A DNA stretch of 64,000 nucleotides from Microcoleus vaginatus HSN003 (GTDB taxonomy: Bacteria; Cyanobacteriota; Cyanobacteriia; Cyanobacteriales; Microcoleaceae), in NCBI RefSeq assembly GCF_022701255.1, contig NZ_CP031705.1:3237501-3301500 (forward strand). Direction: 5' to 3'. Under the pieces are notes generated by a model. It saw nothing but the letters and a program-made list of their open reading frames with translations. It ran no database searches and was not told the origin of the DNA. Below, one piece after another: positions 1-8,054 of the stretch. Made by a program: the position numbers and the translations under genes. The stretch's first letter is position 1. Every line of letters begins with the position of its first letter.

Positions 1-150
1 GATGCTTTTACTTTGTTGCCGCCGGAAGTCCGCCAAAACGACATTCTTTTCCCTCCGGCATCTGTTTTGAAAAAGTGCGAAGGTGTGGCTCCGGTAGGGA
101 AATTTATGGAAGTGTACGATCGCTATTGGACTAAATTAACCAGCGGCTAA
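1..150 (+). CDS. C-terminal end of a polyamine ABC transporter substrate-binding protein (PotD-like), partial
   Basis: The frame is open from base 1 and ends at TAA 148-150, giving 49 residues that finish YDRYWTKLTSG. The tail resembles the C-terminus of spermidine/putrescine-binding proteins, which end in an aromatic-rich helix of the type YxxxWxxL. The two permease genes immediately downstream on the same strand (305 and 1387) support this assignment. The N-terminus, signal peptide and ligand-binding residues lie outside the window, so substrate cannot be judged. It could be any periplasmic binding protein of the extracellular solute-binding family 1/8 type; the operon context is the main argument. 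Confidence 0.65.
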   Translation, partial: DAFTLLPPEVRQNDILFPPASVLKKCEGVAPVGKFMEVYDRYWTKLTSG

Positions 151-304
151 TCATCAAACCGAGGGCGGGTTTTACAGGCAATCTCTAATTATAACCCACT
201 ATTTACACAAGCTCGCCCCCGCACAGCCGATCGCCGACTCTATCCGTATTATATCCGCGTTAATCCGCATTCATCAGCGGTTAAAAACTCAAAAAAATTG
301 ATCT

Positions 305-1216
305 ATGGCTGTTTCAACTAGAACTCCCCCTCCTATTCCTCCCAATTCTTCTTTGAAGGCTGAAACGGTTTCCCCGTGGTCGGCGTGGGCTGGGCCACTG
401 GCCTTGCTGGGCCCTTCTGGCTTGTTGCTGCTTTTATTATTAGTCATACCAACTTTGGTGATTTTTCAGCTTAGTTTGGTGCCGAATATTAAGCCGGGAG
501 ATTTGGTGAATCCTTCGGGAATCGGCAATTACCTGCGAGTGTTTGAGCCACTGAATTTACAGGTGATTGGTCGATCGCTCTATTTCGCAACGGGGACTAC
601 TATTCTGTGTTTGCTGCTGGGATTTCCCGTCGCTTACTGGATCGCCCTCAATGTCTCGAAAAAGTGGCGGAATTTAACTTTGTTAGGGTTTGTGTTGCCG
701 CTGTGGACTTCTTCGCTGTTGCGATCGTATGCTTGGATTACAATTCTGCGTCCTACGGGGGTTCTCAACTCGCTGCTGGCACTTGTAGGCATTCCTCCTC
801 TGGAATTGCTTAATCAAAGTTCCGCAGTTTTAATCGGCATGGCTTACAGTTATTTGCCTTATATAGTGACCATTCTCTACGCTTCTTTGGAAAAGTTAGA
901 CCGCAGGTTGCTAGAAGCATCTCAGGATTTGGGCGCGAATCCAGTGGAAACTTTCTGGAAAGTGACAGTACCTCAGACCATGCCGGGAATTGCTGCGGGT
1001 TCTTTGCTAGTATTTATTAGCAGTTTGGGCGATTTTGTCGATCCCGAGTTGCTCGGTGGAGCTTCGAGTATGACGGCAGCTCGTTTGATTTACAATCAGT
1101 TTTTGGGGGCGACTCAAAATTGGGGGCTGGGTTCGGCTCTGAGTATGGTATTAATCTTTGCAGTGAGTATCGGAATTGCCCTTTTGCTCAAATATGGCGA
1201 TCGTAATGCAGTTTAG
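305..1216 (+). CDS. potB: Polyamine-type ABC transporter permease (PotB-like)
   Basis: 303 residues, the usual size for PotB. It is an inner-membrane permease subunit with about six hydrophobic segments (first near residues 30-57, others spread to the C-terminus) and a long first periplasmic loop. The EAA loop that docks the ATPase is visible near residues 200-225 (EASQDLGANPVETFWKV, then PQTMPGI). With the downstream permease it would form the heterodimeric channel for spermidine/putrescine uptake. The binding-protein end lies just upstream. No PotA-type ATPase is in the window, so it probably lies upstream. No strong ribosome-binding site is seen before ATG 305. Substrate is inferred from family and operon, not seen directly. 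Confidence 0.85.
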   Translation: MAVSTRTPPPIPPNSSLKAETVSPWSAWAGPLALLGPSGLLLLLLLVIPTLVIFQLSLVPNIKPGDLVNPSGIGNYLRVFEPLNLQVIGRSLYFATGTTILCLLLGFPVAYWIALNVSKKWRNLTLLGFVLPLWTSSLLRSYAWITILRPTGVLNSLLALVGIPPLELLNQSSAVLIGMAYSYLPYIVTILYASLEKLDRRLLEASQDLGANPVETFWKVTVPQTMPGIAAGSLLVFISSLGDFVDPELLGGASSMTAARLIYNQFLGATQNWGLGSALSMVLIFAVSIGIALLLKYGDRNAV

Positions 1217-1222
1217 GATGTT

Positions 1223-1295
1223 GAAGGAAGAAGGAAGAAGGAAGAAGGAAGAAGGAAGAAGGAAGAAGGAAGAAGGAAGAAGGAAGAAGGAAGAA
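1223..1295 (+). repeat. Heptameric tandem repeat (GGAAGAA unit) between the two permease genes
   Basis: About ten uninterrupted copies of the 7-bp unit GGAAGAA begin seven bases after the potB stop codon. A short run of AATTACC-type heptamers follows at about 1308-1338. Such short tandemly repeated repetitive sequences are typical of filamentous cyanobacterial intergenic DNA. The same GGAAGAA unit occurs inside the CDS at 18501-21431. It separates potB from potC inside one operon and does not appear to encode anything. Confidence 0.9.
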
Positions 1296-1386
1296 AACAA
1301 TCCTAACCAATTAACAATTACCAATTACCGATTACCGAGAAATGGAAAAGACAGCCGAAAATCCACAGGAGGAAATACAAGCCGAT

Positions 1387-2187
1387 ATGTACTTAAAACC
1401 TAAATTTAAGATTTCTTGGCAGGTGATATTTGCCGTTGTGATGTTTTTTTATATGTACCTGCCCATCCTGGTACTCACATTTTACAGCTTTAACAAATCG
1501 CGTTTTAGCGCCGGCTGGGAAGGATTTACTTTAGATTGGTACGTTAAATTATTTAGCGATACGCGGATTTTAATTGCCCTGAGAAACAGTTTAACAGTGG
1601 CTGTTTGTGCAGTTGCAATCTCGGCGGTACTCGGCACTTTGATGGCCGTTGGTTTAGCCCGCTACCGCTTTCCTGGCAAGAATTTATATCAGGGAGTTTC
1701 CTACTTGCCGATTATTATTCCAGATATTGCGACCGCAGTTGCTACTCTGGTATTTTTAGCGGCCCTGGCTATTCCTCTGAGTTTGTGGACAATTGTCGCC
1801 GCTCACATTGTGTTTTGTCTGGCTTACATCGCCCTAGCTGTTTCTACTAGATTGGCCGATTTAAACCCGTATTTAGAAGAGGCTGCCTTGGATTTGGGTG
1901 CAACGCCTGTTGAAGCTTTTATTCAGGTTTTGCTCCCTCAATTAATACCCGGAATTGTTTCAGGTTGTCTGCTGTCTTTTGTCCTCAGCATGGACGATTT
2001 TTTGATTGCGAGTTTTACCGCAGGTAGCGGGACTACAACTCTGCCGATGGAAATTTTTAGCCGGATTCGGACTGGAGTAAAACCTGATATTAATGCTTTG
2101 AGCGTGCTGTTGATAGTAGGTTCGGGAGGATTGGCGTTTTTAGCGGAATATTTGCGTGGTCGAGGCGAGCAAAAACGGGCTCATTAG
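1387..2187 (+). CDS. potC: Polyamine-type ABC transporter permease (PotC-like)
   Basis: 266 residues from ATG 1387. An in-frame ATG at 1342 exists, but a strong ribosome-binding site AGGAGGAA (1367-1374) sits 12 bases before ATG 1387 and the extra N-terminal 15 residues are polar and unlike the family, so 1387 is preferred. The protein has six predicted membrane segments and an EAA loop (EEAALDLGATPVEAFIQVL followed by PQLIPGI). It pairs with the upstream PotB-like permease. The two cistrons are separated by 170 bp of simple repeats, which is long for this operon type, so the strong Shine-Dalgarno may serve independent initiation. Confidence 0.85.
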   Translation: MYLKPKFKISWQVIFAVVMFFYMYLPILVLTFYSFNKSRFSAGWEGFTLDWYVKLFSDTRILIALRNSLTVAVCAVAISAVLGTLMAVGLARYRFPGKNLYQGVSYLPIIIPDIATAVATLVFLAALAIPLSLWTIVAAHIVFCLAYIALAVSTRLADLNPYLEEAALDLGATPVEAFIQVLLPQLIPGIVSGCLLSFVLSMDDFLIASFTAGSGTTTLPMEIFSRIRTGVKPDINALSVLLIVGSGGLAFLAEYLRGRGEQKRAH

Positions 2188-2217
2188 TCATTGGTCATTG
2201 GTCATTGGTCATTGGTT
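2181..2217 (+). repeat. Heptameric TCATTGG tandem repeat
   Basis: Five units of the TCATTGG/TCATTAG heptamer start inside the last codons of potC and continue into the intergenic space. This is a simple repeat of the same class as those at 1223, 33612, 50930 and 50977. Confidence 0.8.
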
Positions 2218-2230
2218 ATTACTCACCAAA

Positions 2231-2259
2231 AAACCCGGTTTCTTAAAGAAACCGGGTTT
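2231..2259. terminator. Near-perfect hairpin between convergent potC and desaturase genes
   Basis: Arms AAACCCGGTTTCTT (2231-2244) and AAGAAACCGGGTTT (2246-2259) are fully complementary around a single loop base. The position between convergent genes suggests a bidirectional terminator. The AAACCCGGTTTC core is also the inner part of the MITE-like family seen at 34.2-36.1 kb, so this may be a derived copy of that repeat. Confidence 0.7.
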
Positions 2260-2322
2260 CTGAGGCGGTAAGGTACGCAGTTGACAGCCTACAGACGTTC
2301 TGCCTCTAGGACCCAATTGCTG

Positions 2323-3141
2323 CTATTTTGCTGCTGGTAATTTCACCTTAGTAGCCAAGCCTAGTGCTTCCAAAACTTGAATAGTCATCCAAGTGAAGTC
2401 AATTTCCCACTTTTCCATCCCGTGACGCGCAGAGTATTGATAAGCATGGTGGTTGTTGTGCCAGCCTTCACCGTAAGTCAGGACAGCCACCCACCAACAG
2501 TTAGTAGAACTATCGTTTGTTTCGTAGGTGCGGTAGCCAAATTTGTGAGTGGCGCTGTTAACAAACCAGGTGCAGTGATACACCAAAACTAAGCGTACAA
2601 AAATTACCCACACTACAAACGGCCAGCCTGCTGCTAAGTAAAGCAAGACGCCAAAGACGATTTGCATCGGGAGAAAGTAGTTTTGCAAAAATTGGTAAAA
2701 TGGATCGCTCGAAATGTCTTTTGTGCAGCGGGAAATTTCAGCGTGAGCTGGACCTTTATATAGCATCCAGCCGATGTGACTCCACCAAAAACCCTTTTGG
2801 GCATTGTGAGGGTCGAGCGCATTTTGGTCAGAGTGGGTGTGGTGCAATCGGTGCAGCCCAACCCAATCAATTATTCCTCCTTGACAGGCAAGGGCTCCAC
2901 AAAATGCTAGAAAGTATTCTACGAATTTTGGTGTCTGAAAACTGCGGTGGGTGAGCATACGATGCCATCCGAGAGTTATTCCCAAACCGCCGGTTATCCA
3001 GTGCATGAATACTGTTAAACCAACTGCCGTCCAATTGAAGTTACTGGGTAGCAGTGCGAACAAAGCGCCGATATGAAGTCCTGCTAAACTAATAACGTGC
3101 TTCCAATTGTATTGGAGTTTTTCTGGCGTTGCAATTGTCAT
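2323..3141 (-). CDS. desC: Acyl-lipid delta-9 fatty acid desaturase (DesC type), copy 1
   Basis: 272 residues. It is a membrane di-iron desaturase that introduces the first double bond at C9 of lipid-bound acyl chains. All three histidine boxes are visible: HRMLTH near residue 60, HRLHHTHSD near 97 and HNNHH near 229, with the GYRTYE segment before the last box. Four membrane helices are expected and hydrophobic stretches fit. Cyanobacterial DesC uses ferredoxin as electron donor (family knowledge). A closely related copy lies upstream on the same strand (3501-4313), separated by about 360 bp, so this is a tandem duplication. DesC controls membrane fluidity; no regulatory motif was recognised here. 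Confidence 0.9.
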   Translation of the reverse strand: MTIATPEKLQYNWKHVISLAGLHIGALFALLPSNFNWTAVGLTVFMHWITGGLGITLGWHRMLTHRSFQTPKFVEYFLAFCGALACQGGIIDWVGLHRLHHTHSDQNALDPHNAQKGFWWSHIGWMLYKGPAHAEISRCTKDISSDPFYQFLQNYFLPMQIVFGVLLYLAAGWPFVVWVIFVRLVLVYHCTWFVNSATHKFGYRTYETNDSSTNCWWVAVLTYGEGWHNNHHAYQYSARHGMEKWEIDFTWMTIQVLEALGLATKVKLPAAK

Positions 3142-3500
3142 TCTCTTTTTGATTTCTGATGAGATCCCGAGCTGAATTCACGCATAATAGTTTGGATTGA
3201 ACAGTGAACTTTTTTGCTGCACTCTTGCCCAAACTAATAAATAATGAATGATAGATTTTGGATTAGGATTGAAAATTTTTACCGTTTTGTCTTGACAATA
3301 AAAAATTTGGATGCTAAACAAAATTTTCTCTTCCCAAATCTATTATAACTGATTCGGGTTTTGGTTGGGTCGATCGCACCAGAGGATGCGAGGTTACTTC
3401 AACCCAACCTGTATGCGATCGCAAAAAACAGGATTAGACATTGGTCACGAGCCATTAGTCCAGAACTGATGACCTACAACCAATGACTAATTGCCGATCG
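3142..3500. other. Intergenic region between the two desaturases
   Basis: No open gene is supported. It is AT-rich near the start of copy 1 and contains an inverted repeat GGTTGGGT...ACCCAACC (about 3363-3410) and TCATTGG-like simple sequence near 3440-3490. It presumably holds the promoter of desaturase copy 1. Confidence 0.5.
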
Positions 3501-4313
3501 CTATTTTTCGGCTAATTTCACTTTGGTTGCCAAACCAAGTGCTTGCAGCAGTTGAATTGTCATCCAGGTGAAGTCGATTTCCCACCATTGAAGACCGTGG
3601 CGAGCTGAGTATTGAAAGGCGTGGTGGTTGTTGTGCCAGCCTTCACCGTAGGTGAGCAGGGCAACCCACCAGCAGTTCGTCGATCCATCGCCCGACTCGT
3701 AGGTGCGGTAGCCAAATTTGTGGGTAGCGCTGTTAACCAGCCAAGTGCAGTGGAACACCACCACGATCCGCATAAATACGCCCCAAACCACGAAAGACCA
3801 GCCGCCTAATAAATAAAGCAACACACCGAAGACAACTTGGATGGGGATAAAATATGCTTGGAGAAACTTGTATACTGGGTCGTCGCTGATGTCTTTAGTA
3901 AAGCGAGGGATTTCCACTCTGATGGGCAGATCCGAGAGCATCCAGCCCATGTGGCTCCACCAGAAGCCTTGATTGGAATCGTGGGGATCGGTTTCGGTGT
4001 CGGAATGTATGTGGTGTAACCGGTGCATTCCTACCCAGTCGATCGGGCCACCTTCACAGGAAAGAGTACCGCAAATAACTAGAAAATACTCTAGCCATTT
4101 CGGTGTTTGAAAACTGCGGTGGGTGACTAGGCGGTGATATCCCAGAGTAATTCCTAAACCACCTGTTACCCAATGCAGAAAGACTGCTAGCCCAACCGCA
4201 GACCAGCTAAAGTTACCAGGCAGCAAAGCAAATAAAGCACCGATGTGCAGAAAGGCCATAAAGCCTACGACAGGCCAATCAGGAGAAGTTTTTTTGGAAG
4301 TTGCAATCGTCAT
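3501..4313 (-). CDS. desC: Acyl-lipid delta-9 fatty acid desaturase (DesC type), copy 2
   Basis: 270 residues from ATG 4313. An upstream in-frame ATG at 4346 would add 11 residues without homology, whereas MTIATSK at 4313 aligns with MTIATPE of copy 1, so 4313 is chosen. Histidine boxes HRLVTH, HRLHHIHSD and HNNHH are intact. Copies 1 and 2 agree over their full length by eye, with most changes in loops (for example DQNALDPHNAQKG against DTETDPHDSNQG). Both therefore look functional. Some cyanobacteria carry two delta-9 desaturases differing in sn-position specificity; whether this applies here cannot be told from sequence alone. Confidence 0.88.
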   Translation of the reverse strand: MTIATSKKTSPDWPVVGFMAFLHIGALFALLPGNFSWSAVGLAVFLHWVTGGLGITLGYHRLVTHRSFQTPKWLEYFLVICGTLSCEGGPIDWVGMHRLHHIHSDTETDPHDSNQGFWWSHMGWMLSDLPIRVEIPRFTKDISDDPVYKFLQAYFIPIQVVFGVLLYLLGGWSFVVWGVFMRIVVVFHCTWLVNSATHKFGYRTYESGDGSTNCWWVALLTYGEGWHNNHHAFQYSARHGLQWWEIDFTWMTIQLLQALGLATKVKLAEK

Positions 4314-4393
4314 GAATATATTATGTTTACAAACTAGGGGCCGCATCTACGCCATAATGAACAGCGCGCACGCAACTGGTGAGCGAGGTATAG

Positions 4394-5626
4394 ATGAATA
4401 GCGTTTCACGGCTACAGGAAGCAGAACAGGCACTCTTTCAGATTTTTTCTGGTATTGACACTACAGTCAAGCAAAATCTTCAACGAGTCTTAAAAGCTTT
4501 TCGCAGCCACCGGGTTGGAGTCCACCATTTTGCAGGGGTTACGGGTTACGGCCACGATGATTTGGGTCGAGAGACTTTGGACGGGTTATTTGCCGAAGTG
4601 GTAGGGGCAGAGGCGGCGGCTGTCCGGGTACAGTTTGTTTCGGGTACTCACGCGATCGCCTGTGCTCTTTTTGGCATCCTGCGTCCTGGTGATGAAATGT
4701 TGGCAGTGGCTGGTTCTCCCTACGATACTTTAGAAGAAGTGATCGGCTTGCGGGGGCAAGGTCAAGGTTCACTGCTTGAGTTTGGCATTAGTTACCGTGA
4801 GTTGCCTCTAACTCGCGAAGGAAGTTTGGATTGGCAGGCATTGAGCTCTACTATTTCAGCAAAGACTCGCCTGGTTTTTATCCAGCGCTCTTGCGGCTAT
4901 TCTTGGCGGTGCAGTTTGTCTATTTCTGAGATTGAAAAAATCGTCGCCGTAGTCAAACATCAGAATCCTAACACAATTTGCTTTGTTGATAATTGTTACG
5001 GGGAGTTTGTCGAGGATTGCGAACCTACTGCTGTGGGTGCGGATCTGATGGCTGGTTCTTTAATCAAAAATCCGGGGGGTACGATCGTCCCTGCTGGGGG
5101 TTACGTTGCCGGCAGGGCTGATTTGGTGGAGGCGGCAACTTGTCGCTTGACGGCACCGGGAATTGGCAGCAGTGGGGGCGCTACTTTTGACTTGAATCGC
5201 TTGCTGTTTCAGGGTCTTTTTTTGGCTCCCGGGTTGGTGGGAGAGGCGATCAAAGGAAATCATTTAACGGCTTATGTTTTTTATAAGTTGGGTTATCGAG
5301 TGAATCCTATGCCTTTGGCTAGAAGACGAGATGTGATTCAGGCGATCGAATTCGGTTCTGCTGATAAGTTAATTGCTTTTTGTCGGGCGGTTCAGCAAAA
5401 TTCCCCCGTCGGTTCCTATTTAGATCCCGTGCCGGCTCCGATGCACGGGTACGAGAGTCAGTTGGTGATGGCTGGGGGTACTTTTATTGATGGGAGTACG
5501 TCGGAGTTTTCGGCTGACGGGCCTCTCCGGGAGCCTTACGTGGCTTTTTGTCAGGGGGGGACTCATTGGACTCATGTATCGATCGCTCTTGAGGATGCGA
5601 TCGAGGCTGTGGGCCCAGCTAAGTAA
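4394..5626 (+). CDS. PLP-dependent methionine gamma-lyase family / 'aluminium resistance' protein
   Basis: 410 residues. Matches the fold-type I PLP enzymes of the methionine gamma-lyase-like family long annotated as aluminium resistance protein. Visible features are the FVSGTHAIACALFG segment (cofactor phosphate region) near residue 80, the aspartate-bearing CFVDNCYGEF near 200 and the probable Schiff-base lysine in GSLIKNPGG near 223. The family is widespread in cyanobacteria, but its physiological substrate is unsettled, so no specific reaction is assigned. It is transcribed divergently from desaturase copy 2, with 80 bp between the starts. Confidence 0.8.
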   Translation: MNSVSRLQEAEQALFQIFSGIDTTVKQNLQRVLKAFRSHRVGVHHFAGVTGYGHDDLGRETLDGLFAEVVGAEAAAVRVQFVSGTHAIACALFGILRPGDEMLAVAGSPYDTLEEVIGLRGQGQGSLLEFGISYRELPLTREGSLDWQALSSTISAKTRLVFIQRSCGYSWRCSLSISEIEKIVAVVKHQNPNTICFVDNCYGEFVEDCEPTAVGADLMAGSLIKNPGGTIVPAGGYVAGRADLVEAATCRLTAPGIGSSGGATFDLNRLLFQGLFLAPGLVGEAIKGNHLTAYVFYKLGYRVNPMPLARRRDVIQAIEFGSADKLIAFCRAVQQNSPVGSYLDPVPAPMHGYESQLVMAGGTFIDGSTSEFSADGPLREPYVAFCQGGTHWTHVSIALEDAIEAVGPAK

Positions 5627-5816
5627 GTTGTAGGGGCAGTGCCTCTTGGCGTAGGGGTGCTCCTTGTTCTTCGCTGAGTTTTGAATTAAAGAGTAGATTT
5701 TTTGCAAGAATCGGAGGATTTTTAACCGCAGATGCACGCAGATTGACGCTGATGTTGGGTTTTTAGATTGTGTAGGTTGGGTTTAGCGGAAGCCAAACCC
5801 AATAACTACAAAACTC

Positions 5817-6134
5817 TCAAGGTGTTTCTTCAAGTTGGCGCTGCCGCATTAGAAGAAATAAAGGCAAACCCAGGGAAACACCCACCAGTAAGTTACTGGC
5901 AATATAAATCCACAAATTTTTCATTTTTAGACGCGAACCTTCGCTAAATACAAAAGTACCAAAAACCAGGGAGGACACTATTACATCCATGCCGAAAAAA
6001 CCGGAAATTTGATTTGCAAACAAGTCCCTGAAGAAAGCGTTAATATTCAACCCTTCTTCTAAGAGAAACGGGACAAGCTGGGAGTAGGGCAAAGCAGTGC
6101 CTAGAATACAGAGGATTAAGTACGCAATTTTCAA
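5817..6134 (-). CDS. DUF2834-type small membrane protein
   Basis: 105 residues with three hydrophobic helices: a cleaved or anchored N-terminal segment near 3-20, one near 50-70 and one near 78-97. Sequence style (NINAFFRDLFANQISGFFG and FSEGSRLKMKNLW) matches the DUF2834 family of cyanobacterial membrane proteins. Function unknown. It follows the acetyltransferase on the same strand, with a 50-bp gap, so the two may be cotranscribed. Confidence 0.65.
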   Translation of the reverse strand: MKIAYLILCILGTALPYSQLVPFLLEEGLNINAFFRDLFANQISGFFGMDVIVSSLVFGTFVFSEGSRLKMKNLWIYIASNLLVGVSLGLPLFLLMRQRQLEETP

Positions 6135-6183
6135 GATTTTGAAACCTCCAGTTTGTTAATTAAAAATCGCTGTATTTGGGAGT

Positions 6184-6816
6184 TTACTCAGCATTGCTGA
6201 GTGCTTGAATATCGCTTTGCATAATGATGCTGACATTGCGCGAAATCTTGTCGATTTCCCAATCCCACCACCGAATTTCTAAGAGTTGTGCAATTTCAGC
6301 ATCGCTAAAACGCTGTTTGATTGGATGGGCGGGATTTCCACCCACAACGGTGTAAGCGGGAATGTCTTTTACTACAACGGATTTGGCGGCAATGACGGCA
6401 CCGTCGCCGATTTTGACTCCGGGCATAATCAGGGATTCATAGCCGATCCAAACATCATTGCCAATGACGGTATCGCCTTTACTTGGCAGTTCCATTAATA
6501 AATTCATGGCTGTTTCCCAACCTTTCCCAAAAACAGGAAAAGGATAAGTTGAAATGCCGTCTATTTTGTGATTTGCACCGTTCATTATGAATTTGACGTT
6601 GGTGGCGATCGCACAAAATTTGCCAATAATTAATCGATCGTTTCCGTAGTTATAAAGTACATTTCTTTCAAAGTTTTCTGGATCTATTGGATCGTCGTAA
6701 TATGAGTAATCACCGACGATAATGTTGGGGGATTTAATAAAGTTTTTGATGAAGCATACGCGCCGCCAGTCTGCCATCGGATAAGGTCGGTTTGGATCGG
6801 GCCCAATTTCTGTCAT
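6184..6816 (-). CDS. Xenobiotic acetyltransferase of the Vat/CatB type (left-handed beta-helix)
   Basis: 210 residues. Hexapeptide repeats form the beta-helix core (IIGKFCAIA, then DTVIGNDVWIGYESLIMPGVKIGDGAVIAAKSVV, shown here in two parts of the helix). The catalytic histidine of the family is in NGANHKIDG near residue 82, and the VVGGNPAHPIKQRF coil and C-terminal WWDWE helix are typical. CatB/Vat enzymes transfer acetyl from acetyl-CoA to chloramphenicol or streptogramin A, but chromosomal homologues are common in bacteria that show no resistance, so the natural acceptor is unknown here. All key elements are intact. Confidence 0.8.
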   Translation of the reverse strand: MTEIGPDPNRPYPMADWRRVCFIKNFIKSPNIIVGDYSYYDDPIDPENFERNVLYNYGNDRLIIGKFCAIATNVKFIMNGANHKIDGISTYPFPVFGKGWETAMNLLMELPSKGDTVIGNDVWIGYESLIMPGVKIGDGAVIAAKSVVVKDIPAYTVVGGNPAHPIKQRFSDAEIAQLLEIRWWDWEIDKISRNVSIIMQSDIQALSNAE

Positions 6817-7052
6817 AAGTTTAAATCCTGATTCGTTAAGCTGCTGGATTTATGTAGTGTTAATTCGAGTGAGGTTTGCTTCTGCTTCATTAACATAGAG
6901 TAATAGAGTTTGTCAAGGGGTGGGCGAGAAATTTTGGGTCGATCGCCCTGCCAGAAATCAGACAAAATGGTAAAAGCCAACATCCATCATCGTTCCGAAG
7001 CGGTTAAAAATCCCAAATTAATATTAAAGAAGCGATCGCAGTGAGATAATTT

Positions 7053-7514
7053 ATGAGAGTACGAACCTACGAAATCGGTGATACCCAACAAATTGTAAAA
7101 CTGTTTTACGACACCGTACACGAAGTAAACATCCGCGATTACACACAAGCACAAGTAGATGCTTGGGCACCAGCAGATATGGATATCGAAAGTTGGACTA
7201 AAAGTTTAAGCAGTAAATTTACTTTCGTAGCAGAAGAGGGCGATCAAATTGCAGGTTTTGGGGAATTAGAAGCAAGCGGCCATATCGATCGCTTTTACTG
7301 TCATCAAGATTTTCAAAGGCAAGGAGTTGGCAGGCTAATTTTAAAACAAATTGAGTCAAAAGCCCAAGACTTAGGAATTAACAAGTTATTTACCGAAGCC
7401 AGCATTACAGCTCGACCTTTTTTTGAAAGCCAGGGATTTATTGTGATTAGAAAACAAGAAGTAGAACGGCGAGGACAACAATTCATCAACTTTGTCATGG
7501 AAAAAAATATATAA
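7053..7514 (+). CDS. GNAT-family N-acetyltransferase
   Basis: 153 residues. The acetyl-CoA binding motif A is visible near residues 82-105 (IDRFYCHQDFQRQGVGRLI, with Q-x-x-G-x-G), followed by the C-terminal FFESQGFIVIRKQ strand. The N-terminus MRVRTYEIGDTQQIVKLFY is typical of YafP-like GNAT enzymes. The substrate is not predictable. It is followed closely by a DUF2237 gene (50 bp), perhaps in one transcript. Confidence 0.8.
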   Translation: MRVRTYEIGDTQQIVKLFYDTVHEVNIRDYTQAQVDAWAPADMDIESWTKSLSSKFTFVAEEGDQIAGFGELEASGHIDRFYCHQDFQRQGVGRLILKQIESKAQDLGINKLFTEASITARPFFESQGFIVIRKQEVERRGQQFINFVMEKNI

Positions 7515-7563
7515 ACAACGATTTGTGTAAAATTAGATCCAAGTGTTTTACTCAGGAGTTGCG

Positions 7564-7935
7564 ATGGTGACGGAAGCTACAAATGTGCTGGGCGGAAAAT
7601 TAGAGACTTGCTGCACTTCGCCCATGACAGGATATTATCGGGACGGCAAATGCAATACAGGTGGTGGCGACTTTGGGGCTCACACCGTTTGTGCTCAACT
7701 GACAGAAGAGTTTTTGCAATTCACTAAATCGAACGGAAATGATTTGAGCACTCCGGTTCCCGAATTTAACTTTCCCGGTTTGAAGCCTGGGGATTGCTGG
7801 TGTTTGTGTGCGTCTCGGTGGAAGGAAGCAATGGATGCTGGATGTGCGCCGCTTGTGGTTTTGGCTGCGACTCACGCCTTAACTTTGGAATACGTTTCTT
7901 TGGATGAATTGAAGCAGCACGCTGCTGATTTGTAG
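7564..7935 (+). CDS. DUF2237 family protein
   Basis: 123 residues from ATG 7564. An ATG at 7543 is in frame, but AGGAG (7554-7558) lies five bases before ATG 7564 and the family starts close to MVTEATNVLGG. Diagnostic segments NVLGGKLE, CCTSPMTGYYRDGKC and PGLKPGDCWCLCASRW are all present, with six or more conserved cysteines that hint at metal or redox chemistry. The function is not established. Full length for the family. Confidence 0.85.
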   Translation: MVTEATNVLGGKLETCCTSPMTGYYRDGKCNTGGGDFGAHTVCAQLTEEFLQFTKSNGNDLSTPVPEFNFPGLKPGDCWCLCASRWKEAMDAGCAPLVVLAATHALTLEYVSLDELKQHAADL

Positions 7936-8054
7936 GAGGATGTTGGTGTGCGATCGCTTTTAGTCAATAAGGGCGATCGGGTTTTTCTAATGAATATCAA
8001 ATTTATCATTCGCAACTCAAATATTTAAGTGCGATCGGGCGTCACTGTAAAGTT

